From the NCBI RefSeq assembly GCF_032854445.1, contig NC_088295.1, positions 33,884,510 to 33,948,509 on the forward strand: DNA of 64,000 bases, in the 5' to 3' direction. Below the pieces are notes generated by a model. That model was not told the origin of the DNA. It saw nothing but the letters and a program-made list of their open reading frames with translations, and made no database searches. The stretch comes from Liolophura sinensis. Lineage: Eukaryota; Mollusca; Polyplacophora; Chitonida; Chitonidae. Positions 10,801 through 20,319 of the stretch are shown here, piece by piece. Positions within the stretch are counted from its first letter, which is position 1. Every line of letters begins with the position of its first letter. Made by a program: the position numbers and the translations under genes.

Positions 10801-11275
10801 GTCTGTCGGCAATCTGCGGATGGTCGTGGGTTTCCTCCCACCATAATGCTGGTCGCTGTCGTATAGTGAAATATTCTTGAGTACATCGTGAAACACCTAT
10901 CAAATAAATAAATAAACAAATAAATAAATCTGACATTGAAATAATGAAATTAAAGTGAACATATAGTCAGCCTTTAAAGCGGCTCTGTTCCGTGTTCAAA
11001 GGGCCGATGTTTCCTTTAGTTTTGCGCTCGATCAGAGCGCTGGACCTTCTGATTGATAACAGACCCTTTCAATCAGATTTTGGGAAGATATCTTCATAAT
11101 AAATCTGACTTTACTCGATATTTTTCTTTAAGCAATGACTCTCCCGAGACGGCCAGCTCACCCTGACAAGTTACTGGAGTATCCTGCCCAACACGTACGC
11201 ATTGTGACACGGGCAGCCGTTCTCATTTCCCTGCTCATAAATGTGAGGTTCAAACAGCATCAGGTTAAGACTTAA
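1799..11275 (+). CDS. mtnK: S-methyl-5-thioribose kinase, spliced in nine exons
   Basis: MTR kinase phosphorylates 5-methylthioribose on its 1-hydroxyl in the methionine salvage pathway and is expected in the cytosol. Exons: 1799-1888, 2511-2636, 4314-4443, 5678-5849, 6274-6511, 8873-9035, 9869-9980, 10307-10349 (end uncertain) and 11180-11275 (start uncertain). The first seven join in phase and give about 344 residues; the model totals about 389, normal for the family. Visible motifs are the G-loop VGDGNLN (residues 42-48), ATP-site Lys65 in VIIKH, MCMEYL (116-121), catalytic HGDLHTGSVMV with D238, the metal-binding DxE of VIDAEF (D255, E257) that marks this family instead of DFG, and paired arginines 343-344 implicated in MTR binding. 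The exon 5 donor has been amplified into a minisatellite. Introns carry SINE fragments and tandem repeats. Mammals instead use MTA phosphorylase directly, so an animal copy is notable. Confidence 0.9.
2511..2636 (+). CDS. mtnK: MTR kinase exon 2 (G-loop and ATP-site lysine)
   Basis: Acceptor TTACTTCAG and donor AAG|GTAACA give 42 codons, phase 0 at both ends. It encodes VEVGDGNLNTILKI, the glycine-rich loop, then VIIKHSPPYIK with the ATP-site lysine. Both are characteristic of MTR kinase. Confidence 0.92.
2725..3155. mobile_element. MITE-like element with about 50-bp terminal inverted repeats, copy 1 (in MTR kinase intron 2)
   Basis: The left end (ACCATTAAACACTGTCC followed by a TTTGATTTATT-like stretch) recurs as an imperfect reverse complement at the right end (3100-3155), next to a poly-A tract at 3052-3075. 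The interior is non-coding. A second copy in the opposite orientation lies at 30695-31075, and a right end alone lies near 18540-18640. End points are approximate because the inverted repeats are degenerate. Confidence 0.6.
4314..4443 (+). CDS. mtnK: MTR kinase exon 3
   Basis: Acceptor CTGAGGTAG and donor ATCA|GTATGG give 130 nt, phase 0 to phase 1. It encodes YPLSVERLRMEYKAL then VPEVYFFDEEHSI, matching the N-lobe segment where family members read L-x-x-x-R followed by G-x-VPEVYxFD. The split codon completes the M of MCMEYL in exon 4. Confidence 0.9.
4636..4838 (+). repeat. SINE-like repeat (third family) with AATA tail
   Basis: A 3' segment ends in GGCGTTAAACAAC followed by (AAATAAAT)n. 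The body contains CGTCAGTAACTTGCCAAAGGTCG, related to a stretch at 51985-52010, which supports a dispersed family. No clear tRNA head is visible. Confidence 0.6.
5093..5205 (-). repeat. SINE family 1, 5'-truncated copy (in MTR kinase intron 3)
   Basis: On the plus strand it begins with the reversed tail (TTATTTGATTGGTGTTTTACGC) and runs through the CATTATGGTGGGAGG block. It loses similarity before the tRNA-like head. 5' truncation is common in retroposed SINEs. Confidence 0.75.
5270..5425 (-). repeat. SINE body fragment
   Basis: Shares ATCATGCCGTAGACACC-like sequence with 58195-58220, which adjoins a reversed SINE family 2 tail. The AGGAAGC/CTTCCT-type body also resembles 59660-59690. It is probably a remnant of a family 2-like SINE; its limits are uncertain. 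Confidence 0.45.
5678..5849 (+). CDS. mtnK: MTR kinase exon 4
   Basis: Acceptor TTTTCCCACAG and donor TTCCA|GTATGT give 172 nt, phase 1 to phase 2. It encodes CMEYLEGFSVLKKTIIRGE and HPDVARHLGIFMAAIH, the hinge and first C-lobe helices of the kinase. The split glutamine joins exon 5 as EFQ-NPGP. Confidence 0.9.
5887..5990 (+). repeat. Short SINE-tail-like sequence in MTR kinase intron 4
   Basis: Just past the exon 4 donor, a stretch ending in GAAAAATTGTTCA then AAACAACAATAAAA resembles the 3' tail shared by the SINE families here (GAAAAATTnTTnA then a GTTAAAC-like motif and an A-rich tail). It is degenerate and short. Confidence 0.35.
6274..6511 (+). CDS. mtnK: MTR kinase exon 5 (catalytic HGD loop), shortest form
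   Basis: The acceptor is TTGATTTCCAG. The shortest form ends at GCAAAG|GTATCC (6511), giving 238 nt, phase 2 to phase 0, and joins exon 6 as QSLAK-VIDAEF with no insertion relative to the family. It encodes KLTEQFVFTRPF and the catalytic HGDLHTGSVMV. The same reading frame continues open to a stop at 7166-7168 through eight further copies of the exon end, so longer forms using later donors are possible. Confidence 0.88.
6461..7135 (+). repeat. 75-bp minisatellite spanning the exon 5 splice donor, nine units
   Basis: Nine units of exactly 75 bp start at 6461, 6536, 6611, 6686, 6761, 6836, 6911, 6986 and 7061. Each holds the last 51 bp of exon 5 (HGDLHTGSVMxNQSLAK) plus the first 24 bp of the intron. 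The GT after the AAG-type exon end is kept in eight units (GTATCC in 1, 4, 6, 7, 8; GTCTCC in 2, 3; GTGTCC in 9) and lost in unit 5 (ATCTCC). Unit 9 carries N in place of the catalytic-loop H and P in place of T. The period is divisible by three, so every donor choice keeps the frame into exon 6. Confidence 0.97.
7169..8706. other. MTR kinase intron 5, no further feature recognised
   Basis: AT-rich intron DNA after the minisatellite. I found no coding stretch, RNA gene or named repeat. A short CAAAGTCAAAGTTTATT-type segment near 7365-7385 looks like degenerate repeat DNA. Confidence 0.5.
8707..8840. repeat. 67-bp tandem duplication just upstream of exon 6
   Basis: Two nearly identical 67-bp units (TTTAATCCCGC at 8707 and 8774) with one visible difference. 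They end about 30 bp before the exon 6 acceptor, so the duplication lies in the branch-point region. Confidence 0.95.
8873..9035 (+). CDS. mtnK: MTR kinase exon 6 (metal-binding DxE)
   Basis: Acceptor GCCTTATTTCAG and donor ACAG|GTAAGA give 163 nt, phase 0 to phase 1. It encodes VIDAEFAYVGPAAFDVGSLV. The D-A-E triplet binds magnesium and is diagnostic of MTR kinases; the following YVGPAAFDVG matches the family's FYGPxGFDxG. Confidence 0.94.
9140..9510. repeat. 31-bp minisatellite in MTR kinase intron 6
   Basis: Degenerate units built on TGTGCCATCTGCATGGTGAG recur with a spacing near 31 bp (CATCTGC or a variant at 9301, 9332, 9363, 9394). About ten copies are visible, increasingly diverged at the edges. 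It is non-coding. Confidence 0.85.
9595..9800. repeat. About 54-bp degenerate tandem repeat in intron 6
   Basis: Three to four units contain TCTGATAAACAAC-like and TAGCTGGTGCTATCTT-like motifs (GATAAAC at 9651, 9704, 9758). They lie directly before exon 7. Units differ at many positions, so the array is old. Confidence 0.75.
9869..9980 (+). CDS. mtnK: MTR kinase exon 7
   Basis: Acceptor CTCTGGTTAG and donor CGCAG|GTATTG give 112 nt, phase 1 to phase 2. It encodes AYFEHLDVFTGQ and VAGFAGCEILR. The GFAGCExxRR segment is strongly conserved in MTR kinases. The second arginine is split with exon 8. Confidence 0.92.
10307..10349 (+). CDS. mtnK: MTR kinase exon 8 (3' limit uncertain)
   Basis: Acceptor CCTTTTCCAG completes arginine and gives RRIIGAGQIEDFRASG, matching the family pattern RRxxGxxHVxD. 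The best donor is GGG|GTCAGT at 10349. If unspliced, the frame runs on to a TAG at 10421. An alternative, weaker donor in another phase lies at about 10354. Confidence 0.7.
10684..10932 (+). repeat. tRNA-derived SINE, family 1, near full length (in MTR kinase intron 8)
   Basis: Runs from a tRNA-like head (GGCCTCCGTGGCCGAAGGG; B-box GTGAGTTCAAGTCC) through the CCACCATAATGCTGG block to a (AAATAAAT)n tail. An 8-bp match, ATAATGAA, flanks it at 10676 and 10941 and may be a short target-site duplication. Confidence 0.88.
11133..11275 (+). CDS. mtnK: MTR kinase terminal exon 9 (acceptor uncertain)
   Basis: The last helix reads VRIVTRAAVLISLLINV and the stop is TAA at 11273-11275. Starting at 11180 (phase 0 after exon 8) gives the same spacing between the GxxHVxD region and this helix as in bacterial MtnK, but the acceptor has a poor pyrimidine tract. 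Starting at 11133, after TTTTTCTTTAAG, has a better acceptor but needs the weaker exon 8 donor and adds about 17 residues. A transcript would decide. Confidence 0.6.
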
Positions 11276-13069
11276 ACTAACCGCAAGATCCAATTTATTG
11301 CATCGATAGCCGTCTACCCACTATAAGAAACCACACTGACAATCGCGAGCTCATAGCTTTTATGACGTGACAGGCAATTATCACGTAGCGCTTTCAGCGC
11401 TAGTGATTGGCCAAGTTCACAAGGGCTTCTATAACATGGCTACTCGGAGATAATTTCCTGTCAGTGCCACATGCCCAATGCTGAACTTCATCTTCTCGGC
11501 TTCAGAATTTTATAGAATTTTTTTTGACATATGTTTCTGTGATAACTGTGACCTATATCATTTTTATTACGTGGCAGACTTTATGTTCACTTTAAGCATT
11601 TGTAGCGGTTGTCATGAAGCGTACATATCTTCATGTATATCATGTATATTCATGTATACGTATATAGCTGAAATCCAGCCTCTCACCACTGTATTCATTA
11701 GATGACTGGTGCTTGTGTTAGCATGTGCTTGGTTGGTATGATACGGTTGTAACACCAAGACATAAAAGTTTGAGTTGTACGTGGATGTGTCTTTTATATG
11801 CGAATCGATCACACTTGTTTGATAAATGCTTCTTGCGTTTGTCGATTTAAAATCTTCTTTTTCGGTTGACCCGTATCGAGTTATGTTGTGTACATGTTTA
11901 TTTATGTACTTTGAAACTACTGAACCTACAAATCAGTTCAGAGTATTGTTTGCACGCAATAAATCCCCCCCCCCCTCCAATCACACCATCGTTCCCCTCC
12001 CTAAACAAGTATGAACATAAATATTTCAGTTTATTTTTCTAGGTATTTATTCATGAAGGCCCCAAAATTTTGTATTATGTAGAATAGTTTAATTTTCCAA
12101 TATTCGTATCTTTTGGAAATACCACGTATTTGGTTCAGCTCTATCCTCGAAAAGGCCGGAATTTCCTGGATTCCCTTAGTTGTAGACTGGTTCTGTTTCC
12201 GGGACCTTGGTTACAGTAATCGGTTGACATCTTTGCAGTAATGTTAAAACATGCATTGTTAGACGAAATTTACACCAATATGGCATGGTTGAAAATATAT
12301 GTGTCACATGTGGGAAAGCTCGTTAGTTTCTTGACAAATGCTGATGGTTTATTCTGGGAGTCCAATAAACTGACCGTCGTTGTAAAAGTGAAATATTTCT
12401 ATGATACCGTCAATTACCAACTCAATCAGTCAGTTAATAAATCAATTATTAAATATATCACTCGAATCAAGAAATATTGAAACATCATTATCTATTTCGG
12501 GACAAAATTCTTTTAATCAATCAAAACACAAAACTCAACCACACTCCCGCTTACACGCTCCATAAACCAGAAAAGATTGTTTATGCCGATGTACAGTTAA
12601 CATACAAACAACCTTTTCAGGTTTGTGAGGTTCTTACCGATGGGCGGGGTTTACACCTGTAACGTGTGTTTTTGTTTGTTTTTGTTGTTGTTGTCTTTTC
12701 ATCCATGAATTTGGCCACCTTCATATAAGTTATTCTTGAGTCATGGCTAGCTGCACTGTTAATCTTAACAGGAAGTATATTGCCTGAGTGAATGTATTCT
12801 ATTATAATATTATGATAATGTAACACATTCAACATAATATCTTATTTTGTACAATGTCCAGTACAATCTGTATGTTGAATGGGAATATGTGTGCTGTATT
12901 CAACAGAAAAATCTGTGCAGTAACAGAATACATTCTAGAATCACAGATTTTTTTTTGAGAGTATTGCTACTTAGTCTGTCACCTTGGATGCTGGTTGAAA
13001 ATATTACGGACGAAATCTATAATTTGATTTATTTATCTAATTTTTTTTTTTTGATTTTTGAAAAATAAA
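11276..13069. other. Intergenic region, no recognised gene
   Basis: AT-rich DNA with no convincing coding sequence. It has a poly-C run (about 11966-11975) next to AATAAA at 11959-11964, which could be a distal polyadenylation signal for the kinase. Short open frames here have no recognisable domain. Confidence 0.45.
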
Positions 13070-13218
13070 TGAGTCAGGTGACACATTTTGGTGAGTCTTT
13101 GGTAAATCCTTAATTTGACTAAGCTGCTGAGTCAAGTGACCAAATCAGCTGGTCACAACTGTTGACCTAGTTTCATAGTGACTCACTTGATGAGTCACCA
13201 GACTCGCACAATGAGTCA
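13070..13218. promoter_or_regulatory. Cluster of five TGASTCA (AP-1-type) motifs
   Basis: Exact TGAGTCA or TGACTCA heptamers occur at 13070-13076, 13128-13134, 13179-13185, 13191-13197 and 13212-13218, with a near match TGAGTCT at about 13092. This heptamer is the core bound by AP-1 bZIP dimers. Two adjacent sites (13179 and 13191) are in opposite orientation. No gene start is identified nearby, so enhancer function is inference. A degenerate tandem repeat could also create such a cluster. Confidence 0.4.
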
Positions 13219-13799
13219 TCAGAACAAAATGGGCATTGCACTGGATTTCATGCAACTTTTCTTAAACACAGCCATGAGTATGTGAATAACAAGTGGTGAT
13301 GACGTTTTATGTAGAGAAATGAAACAAAACTGCGTGGCAAGTATGCATAAAAAATGCAGAGTTCAGTGTAAATTGCACAGTGCGATATTCACATGAGACA
13401 CACACATACTATGAACTCACTGGGGTTAATAAACAGTCCAGTTTGTCGTTTTCGAAAGGATTGTTGTTTAACACCTACTCAGGATTTTTTTTACTCTTAC
13501 AGACATGACAGACATTAAAAAACGCATTGCCCAGGGTAAACCATTAACCTAGTTATACTGGCACAATATACTATACTTTTCCACTTGTGGCATGACATAT
13601 CGTTGGAAGATCTTAGGTCTCCTGTGAATTTCATTCAATACTACATGAAACAATATCTTCATCCACTTACCAAACGCAACAAGGATAATGGAAACAGGTA
13701 CTGTTTTGTCGTCGCAAATATCCACACCAGTCAGTACACTGAACCAAATGTAAATCACCTTATTTGAAAAAGCTATTGTTGCCAGTTTCATAACTTTTG

Positions 13800-14600
13800 T
13801 TTAATTTGCTAATAAACAGTATGGTTTCCATGAAAAGCAAGGGAAAACCCCACTATTTTTAACTGCCAACTACATGTATTTCCAATAGGAGTTTTAAAAT
13901 GTTTAAGATAACCAGGATAACACATGCTCAGGAATTTAAGATCATACACAATAAACATTCTTAGATACTTCAGTATTTATTGTCAGTGCTTGAAAAAGCA
14001 GGAAAAGGTGGTAGTCAACTAGAAAACTTCATAACTATACTTTTAAAATCCAAGTGGCTTTCAAATCAACTATTTAACTGCAACCGTACTTGATCTCTCA
14101 AGTATGTCCAGAGAATGAAGTCAAAATATTAAACGTACCTGGATAAAGCAGGACTTGTAAATTGTATTTACAATAATGTTGTCAGTCCTGGAAAAAGCAT
14201 CTGAAGAAGGAAGTCTATAGAAAAATCCGAAAAAAAAACATTCATACACTTTGAAAAACAACGACTTTAAAATTAACTATGTCCTTAAAACGACCAATAT
14301 ACTTCAAATCCGAAAAATGTAAGAGAAAGATTTCAAGATATTAATCATGACTTGCACATAACTAGATTATGTCTTGGAAATTTATATAATACACATTAGT
14401 GTTGTCAGCCCTCAAAAATGCAGGAGTGTCAATATAAAACATTTGCAAAAAATGCTACAATGGATTTAAAATCAACTACTGAATTACAATCATACTCTAA
14501 CTAAAAAAACAATGAAGGTCTTACAATTATTGTATGTCAGTAGAATAAAATAAGATTCAGAAATTCATACCAAACATTCAACATCATGGAATAGTGAGCC
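13800..14600. repeat. Degenerate tandem repeat, about 200-225-bp period, three copies
   Basis: A TTGTCAGTGCTTGAAAAAGC-like motif recurs near 13980, 14178 and 14402. Each is followed at similar spacing by TTTAAAATCAACTAnTnAA and an AACTGCAACCGTACTT-like segment. Units are heavily diverged. The array ends about 200 bp before the possible minus-strand exon. Confidence 0.6.
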
Positions 14601-14798
14601 AGACAAGCATGGCTGGATTTGGAAAATGTCTGGTGAATAGTAATAAAGATCTGCCTTGTATATCAAGGTGTCTTCATTCTGTTTAAACTTGGTCAGTAAG
14701 TGCAGTTGACATGTGTGAAAGTCATTTGCGTTATTTTGCATGCTTGGAAAGTTTAGTAATAAGGCTAATGACTTTTCTTGTCATTGGGGTTTCATGCT

Positions 14799-15026
14799 TT
14801 AATCCAACAATAATCTTCTAAAGAAAAGTATTATATTATAAACAGTTCGTGGGTATGCCAAATTAAACATACAATAAACCACCAGCAAGCACTCAAATCT
14901 TTGGATCAGATTCAAGGGATGAGCAATTGCTTCATTGTCTACAAATAAAGTATTTTCGTTTGCACCATCATTTCCGAGATGGTCACCACTGTATACCAGC
15001 AATGGTGAACTCACACGTTCTGGCTT
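14799..15026 (-). CDS. Possible terminal exon of an uncharacterised gene
   Basis: On the minus strand an acceptor TTCTATATTTCAG is followed by a 75-codon open stretch ending in TAA. It starts KPERVSSPLLVYSGDH and includes HPLNLIQRF, VVYCMFNLAYPR and IILFFRRLLL. From memory this resembles the C-terminal part of a large group of uncharacterised animal proteins, in which a short hydrophobic segment of the type YYVFNLxYP is followed by a TLEFLQR-like helix. I cannot identify upstream exons with confidence. It could be one exon of a real gene, or the remnant of one. Confidence 0.4.
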   Translation of the reverse strand, partial: KPERVSSPLLVYSGDHLGNDGANENTLFVDNEAIAHPLNLIQRFECLLVVYCMFNLAYPRTVYNIILFFRRLLLD

Positions 15027-17859
15027 CTGAAATATAGAACAGACACAGCATCTAATTAATGCAGCTAACAAGGTATTGTGACAAAGACTACAAGACTAAG
15101 AATAATAGAAAAGTAGTACACACTGAAGAATAACAGAAGAATGTATATCCCTTTTTATGGAGAAGATATGTTAAGTTTGGAATGACATGTTAAATATGGA
15201 TTATTGCTCTATTGGGTGTATTGCGCTCCTTGAATTCATTACACCATCTTCAGGAAACCAGAAATTTCGGTACAGTGGTAAAGCCCCCTACGTTTGGCAA
15301 ATAACTGATGACCTTCCCGACAAGTGACATACAGACTTGCATGCCGTAGTGGTAGAAGATATATCTTGCTACCTTTTGAGTCGAACAACTGATTTGCCAT
15401 ATAAGAGTAGAACACAAACCAGTAAAACCCAATGCCAGAGGATTACACCAATTTGAAACGCCATCATAGAAAAAACTTTGTGGATCCACGTCACATGTAT
15501 GTATGGCCAAGTTTAAGAATGAACGATACAGGATGTTTGGCCAGCTAAGGCAACGTAGACAAGAACTGTACTAGTCCACAGCCTCGATCTGCTGTCCCTT
15601 TAAACTGAATAGACAAAAAAGTATTTGTGAACAACCGCTGTGAAATGGATCTATTGCTCTTCTTCCAAGTTTTCTTGTAACTAATGACCAATTGTGTTCC
15701 AGAACAAAAGCTTTTGACAGGGTCTGCTTTCTTTTCCTGCCATGTATGGTCCATGCACTACAAAATTAGTCAACTCTTGATCATGAGTAGTTTAAGTCTC
15801 ACATGACTAAACTTTCCATGCAAAAGTCCACCCTCAAGATACCCTTGCTTTTATGGACGGATGAAACTTGGAAGTTGCACTTGTTTGCATTTGGTTCCAG
15901 ACTGGAGTAAATCCAGATTACACAATGCTGTAAAACATATTTTGTTTGAAACCTTATTCTGAAGTTATAGGCAATAGTGTTTGGAGGAAAAAAAAGACTT
16001 GTCACTGCAACAAATTTAAAAATTAAGACTGATATGTAGGTTGCCATGGAATGGCTGTACAGACAACCTACCGTTTTCAACAGGGACGTGATAATGGTGA
16101 AGGAAAAAAATCGGATTTTTCATTTTGTTAGATACATGTATATCTAAGCTACCACACGGGGTCCAGTTTTGATCGCCTAACCTGCGGGTTAATTTTGACT
16201 GGTCATAAATTAACACTGTTCAACCTGATTGTTCCCAGGACAGAAAAATGGCTTTCCAACAAAATCCTAAACTGGCTTAACTTTCATAATTTTGAGACGG
16301 TGCCAAATGACAAGTGTTCACTTTCCACGACGACAATATTCTTGCATTTCTGTAGTCTGGTTCCCCGACGTATTCTGCGTACCTTGAATGTGACCAGTAA
16401 CCCAAGGGCATAGCCGCTGTTTGATAACTTCCACATTGTTCTTTATTTCCACAATATTGATGACTAGCTATGCGCTCGATAGCCGCAAGGCAGGCCTAAA
16501 TATAATTAGGAGCTGTTAAATACATGCATGTAGGCTATGCTTGCTATTAAATGATGTAAACCTTTTTGCTACATACACGAACACAGGCAATGTAAACTTA
16601 ATGCTGGATCCTGAATGCATTTAAAATTGGAAATGTATTTACCGAAGCATGTGAAAAAAATTGGACCCGCGATAATTCCGTTAGCATTGAGATTATTTTG
16701 CTAGACTTTGCTTGAGACGCTACATACACTACCAGTGTACCGATCAGTATGTGACATTTATCCTTACCATCCCCAAAATTCGATATAAAATTTTGTATAT
16801 TTATATTTTAAATTTTATAGATTTCATAAATGCAAGCGTATTCGATAACCTTTGGTAAGATAAAATTAAAAGGATAAAAATGAAAGCCAAAATCTTTAAG
16901 ATTATATTTGAAGAAGGCTTCTTATACATCATAAAGCCTTTCATTAAAGGCTTAGGCCATCATTAAAAATATGTTCATTTGAAGGTAACCCAGCCAACCT
17001 TCCACGAAGGGCCCTACTCCCTAGGGTCCTAATAAAAAGTTTTATTGTGCTTTTGGTGGAGTTTCTTATTTTTCTCTCAATGTCAGATTCTTTAAAATCA
17101 CCCTCTTTTTTATTAGCCAGATAAAAGAAAAATAGATTTTCATACCGACCTACCCCACTCTTTATTGATAGCGCTGGGTTAAGCCCCACAAAGCATTTTT
17201 TTTTAAGGTGGCTTTACGTAAATATTTTTGTGTTTTCGTCTTCTTTTTCTGTTTTCTATTCAGGAAAGAATGAAGTCGTACGAAAGTTTCATTTCTACAG
17301 GACTGAAATAGTTCTTGAATTTCCTTTACAGGTCTGGACATGCGCTGACGGGTAGTTTCTTGATTTCTGTGAGAATAAGAATAAAAAGAGCAATTTTCTC
17401 TTTGAAATGATTCCAACCCTAATTCTTCATTCATATGGTTAGTGTTTACCACTGGTGTGTCCAAAGCCTTGTTTAAATCATTGCCCTCACTTACTGAATT
17501 GTTCTCCCGTGTGCTGTGTCTACATACAGCATATCAAGTAGACATGTGCATTTGATGAAAATGAAAGTGCTTGTTTTTAATATTTGTATAGGGATCAATT
17601 ATTGAAAATGTTTTGCATTGCATTGATCAATTCCACAAGACAACCGAAAATCATGCTGAAATAAATGTGTAACACGATAATGCCAAAGCAAAAGAGCAAA
17701 ATGCCGTTTACTGAAATCACAGCTGTTGTATGGAAACTTTGACATATCGCAGGTTATTGTTAACAGAAGTATCCAAGAAATGCGTGATTGATTTTATTAA
17801 CACAGATTAATTTTGAACTACTTAGATTACACTAAACCAAAATATAAGGTGCACTAGCT

Positions 17860-17936
17860 GTTAGGCCTCTCAGTGTAGGCGGAAAACAGACAAAGTGCAG
17901 GGGAAACCCACAACCATTCGCAGGTCGCGTAATAGA
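17860..17936 (-). repeat. SINE family 1 internal fragment
   Basis: The stretch GGGGAAACCCACAACCATTC with the following CGCAGG matches the reversed family 1 body (GGAAACCCACGACCATCCGC then AGG). Both ends are lost. Confidence 0.55.
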
Positions 17937-18539
17937 TCGAGCATGAACTCGATAAGACATATGATCTGAATTCTTCACATTCTTTCAGTCCGTCTTTTTA
18001 CCCCTTAATTCGTTTGTCTTTTAAGTGTTCATTCAGTGTCAAGTGGGTTCTGTAGGTAAATATTCTCTGCAATCGGAATTGTCCTTTTATTGATCTGTAA
18101 ATCACCCACGATATTTGCAAATCATTTAAAGATAAGTTCTTACCCTAGTGCTCACGACAGTAAACAAATATGTAGAGATCATATAAAAATCCATGCCAGT
18201 GTGAGAAATTCATTTGCAAACTAGGTTATGTACACATTGTGCTGTATGAACAGTTTAGGAAGCAGAATCAAAATTTTATATCAAAATGATAAAACAGAGT
18301 TCCGTATGTAATTCTATTTATGTTAAAAATATTTTACCTGCACGACTGTAGCTCTTTTAATGGGGGAACGAAAACGGCCACAAAAGCTATTCTATCTTCT
18401 TTCCAAATATCTATTTCTAAAATAGGGCTATGTAATTGAAACACAAATTTGCTGTAAAATGTCAAACAGCTGCGGCTTGCAGTTTTCGAGAATAACGAAA
18501 ACAAAAACAAAAAAAAAAACAAAAAAAGAAGCACTGTCC

Positions 18540-18640
18540 GAAAAGAATAATAACAAGAGCTTTTAGCTTAGCAGCCTAATAAATCGAACTATTTTTCTGG
18601 ACAGCGTTTAATAGTCTTTCATCTGACACGCACTTCACGT
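18540..18640. mobile_element. Solo right end of the MITE family
   Basis: AATAAATCGAACTATTTTTC and the following TGGACAGCGTTTAATAGTC match the right terminal repeat of the elements at 2725-3155 and 30695-31075. No left end is visible within 500 bp. Confidence 0.5.
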
Positions 18641-20030
18641 TAGTGTTTTCTTCGGCTTTAAAACGCGAATTTATCTTCAACAGCTATCGTGCAAAAACAA
18701 GTACACCGTTTATATAATATGTCACCAACATTCTGTCATGCTTCTTGCTTATCCGATGGTAGAGAAGAGCTTTTTGACCTTCATTTGTAATACATCCAAG
18801 ATCCATTTAACCTAACATGTTTACTAATTACAAATACAATCGCGTCCACTCCTTGATCCGAGATCTCTGTCTTTTCGAATGTGCTGCCATCAATTTGTCA
18901 AAGCTGTACACCACAAAAACGCGTTTCCTTTAATCCTACAATGATTCTGACTCCATATCACCTACCCTAGTTCTTCGGAAATTTGGGACAGATATCGGTA
19001 ATGTGGAAAGTAGCATATCACATTTCTTTACCAGCGTTTTTCAAAAGAAAATATATGAGTATTGTTCATTAGGTGGTCTAACCATATGACAAAGAAGAAA
19101 GTCAATATTCCTGTTAGAATTACATATATACTGGCTAAAATAAGCAGATCAGGTGTCCCAGATGTTAGAAGTATGGTAATTATTCGTGAAAAATGAAGAC
19201 CAAAAACGTCGTGCAATTCGTACAAATGTACCTGACCCACTGACAACAAAACAATCTTCACAAACCGCCATTTTCAATTCGGGTCCGGAAAAGATTTGGA
19301 TTGAGAACAAGAAGATGTGGACGATTGAGAACTTATATGCGAATCATAATTTTTGTTTAACAGTGCATAGAATGAACTATAGGCAACCATTGTGAAAAAC
19401 GAGGATGACGAGAAGAGCAACTGAGTCTACCTAAGCAGCGTAGTAACATGATTCAAAAATGGCGGTTTGTGGATGCTGTCCGAATGGATGTGTCAGTCAC
19501 ACCTGGGTTAATTGCGATGTTATGTTCCCTATCGATTCGGTATAATGAGGTGATATGAATTCAGAATTACTATAAAATCACAAGAAACCTGTTTCCGTCG
19601 CTTACAGCTTTGACAACAGCACACGAGATATGACTGACTTCCATGTTAATAAATACAACGATTCAGAGCGGTTGTTGTGGAAGCTAAGCTGGGAACATAA
19701 ACAACCAATATCAGAGCTAATCTAACTCTGCCTTTCTTCGGCGCCATCTAGATACCATGCGTAACAGCCTACAGTTTGTGTTTCTATTAAATGATTAAAA
19801 TCAGTATTACAGTAGTAAATAATGAAATAATAAATAAGATACAGAAACACGTTATTTTCCTGTCTAAACCTCTCCATAGATTCCAACTGTTACTAATTGT
19901 CATCTGCGTGGCAAACCATCAGCTGTAGCCCTTCTCAACACAGCTACTGACTGAAACCTAACGATACCCACTGCTGATTTAGCTGTTTGTGTGTAATTTG
20001 AACGCTTTCTTGGCTATACACTCCAAAAAA

Positions 20031-20117
20031 TGCTGGCCGCCGTCGTATAAGTGAAATATTCTTGAGCAGGGCGTGAAACACCAATCAAATAAATAAATAA
20101 ATAAATAAATAAATAAC
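20031..20117 (+). repeat. SINE family 1, 3' fragment with AATA tail
   Basis: From ATGCTGGCCGCCGTCGTATA through the family tail to (AAATAAAT)n. The tRNA head and body are missing. Confidence 0.8.
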
Positions 20118-20319
20118 TGTTTGAGGTCTGTGCTTAAGCAAAATATGACCTCGCGGTATGAATGGATTCTGCTTTTGTGGCGTATTCAATTCAATGCGTG
20201 TATATTTGTTGGTATGGCGTACAGTTATTCATTCATACAGCGTGTCTTCCACACACCGCTAAATTCTGCTTGTTCTGCTCGTAAAGCCTTAATGATCAAT
20301 TCAAATAATGTATCATCAC

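Larger units (their letters stand above)
15027..20030. other. Mostly unannotated region
   Basis: I see no gene I can defend. Upstream exons of the 14.8-15.0 kb candidate may lie here on the minus strand; a lysine-rich open stretch at 17162-17464 has no recognisable domain. A fragment of reversed SINE family 1 body lies near 17860-17936. A MITE right end lies near 18540-18640. A perfect 16-bp inverted repeat (19259-19274 and 19456-19471) flanks about 180 bp. Confidence 0.4.

Noticed and set aside
19028..19261. Hydrophobic 77-residue minus-strand frame resembling a membrane protein
   Set aside because: AT-rich DNA often gives hydrophobic translations. There is no family match or splice context.
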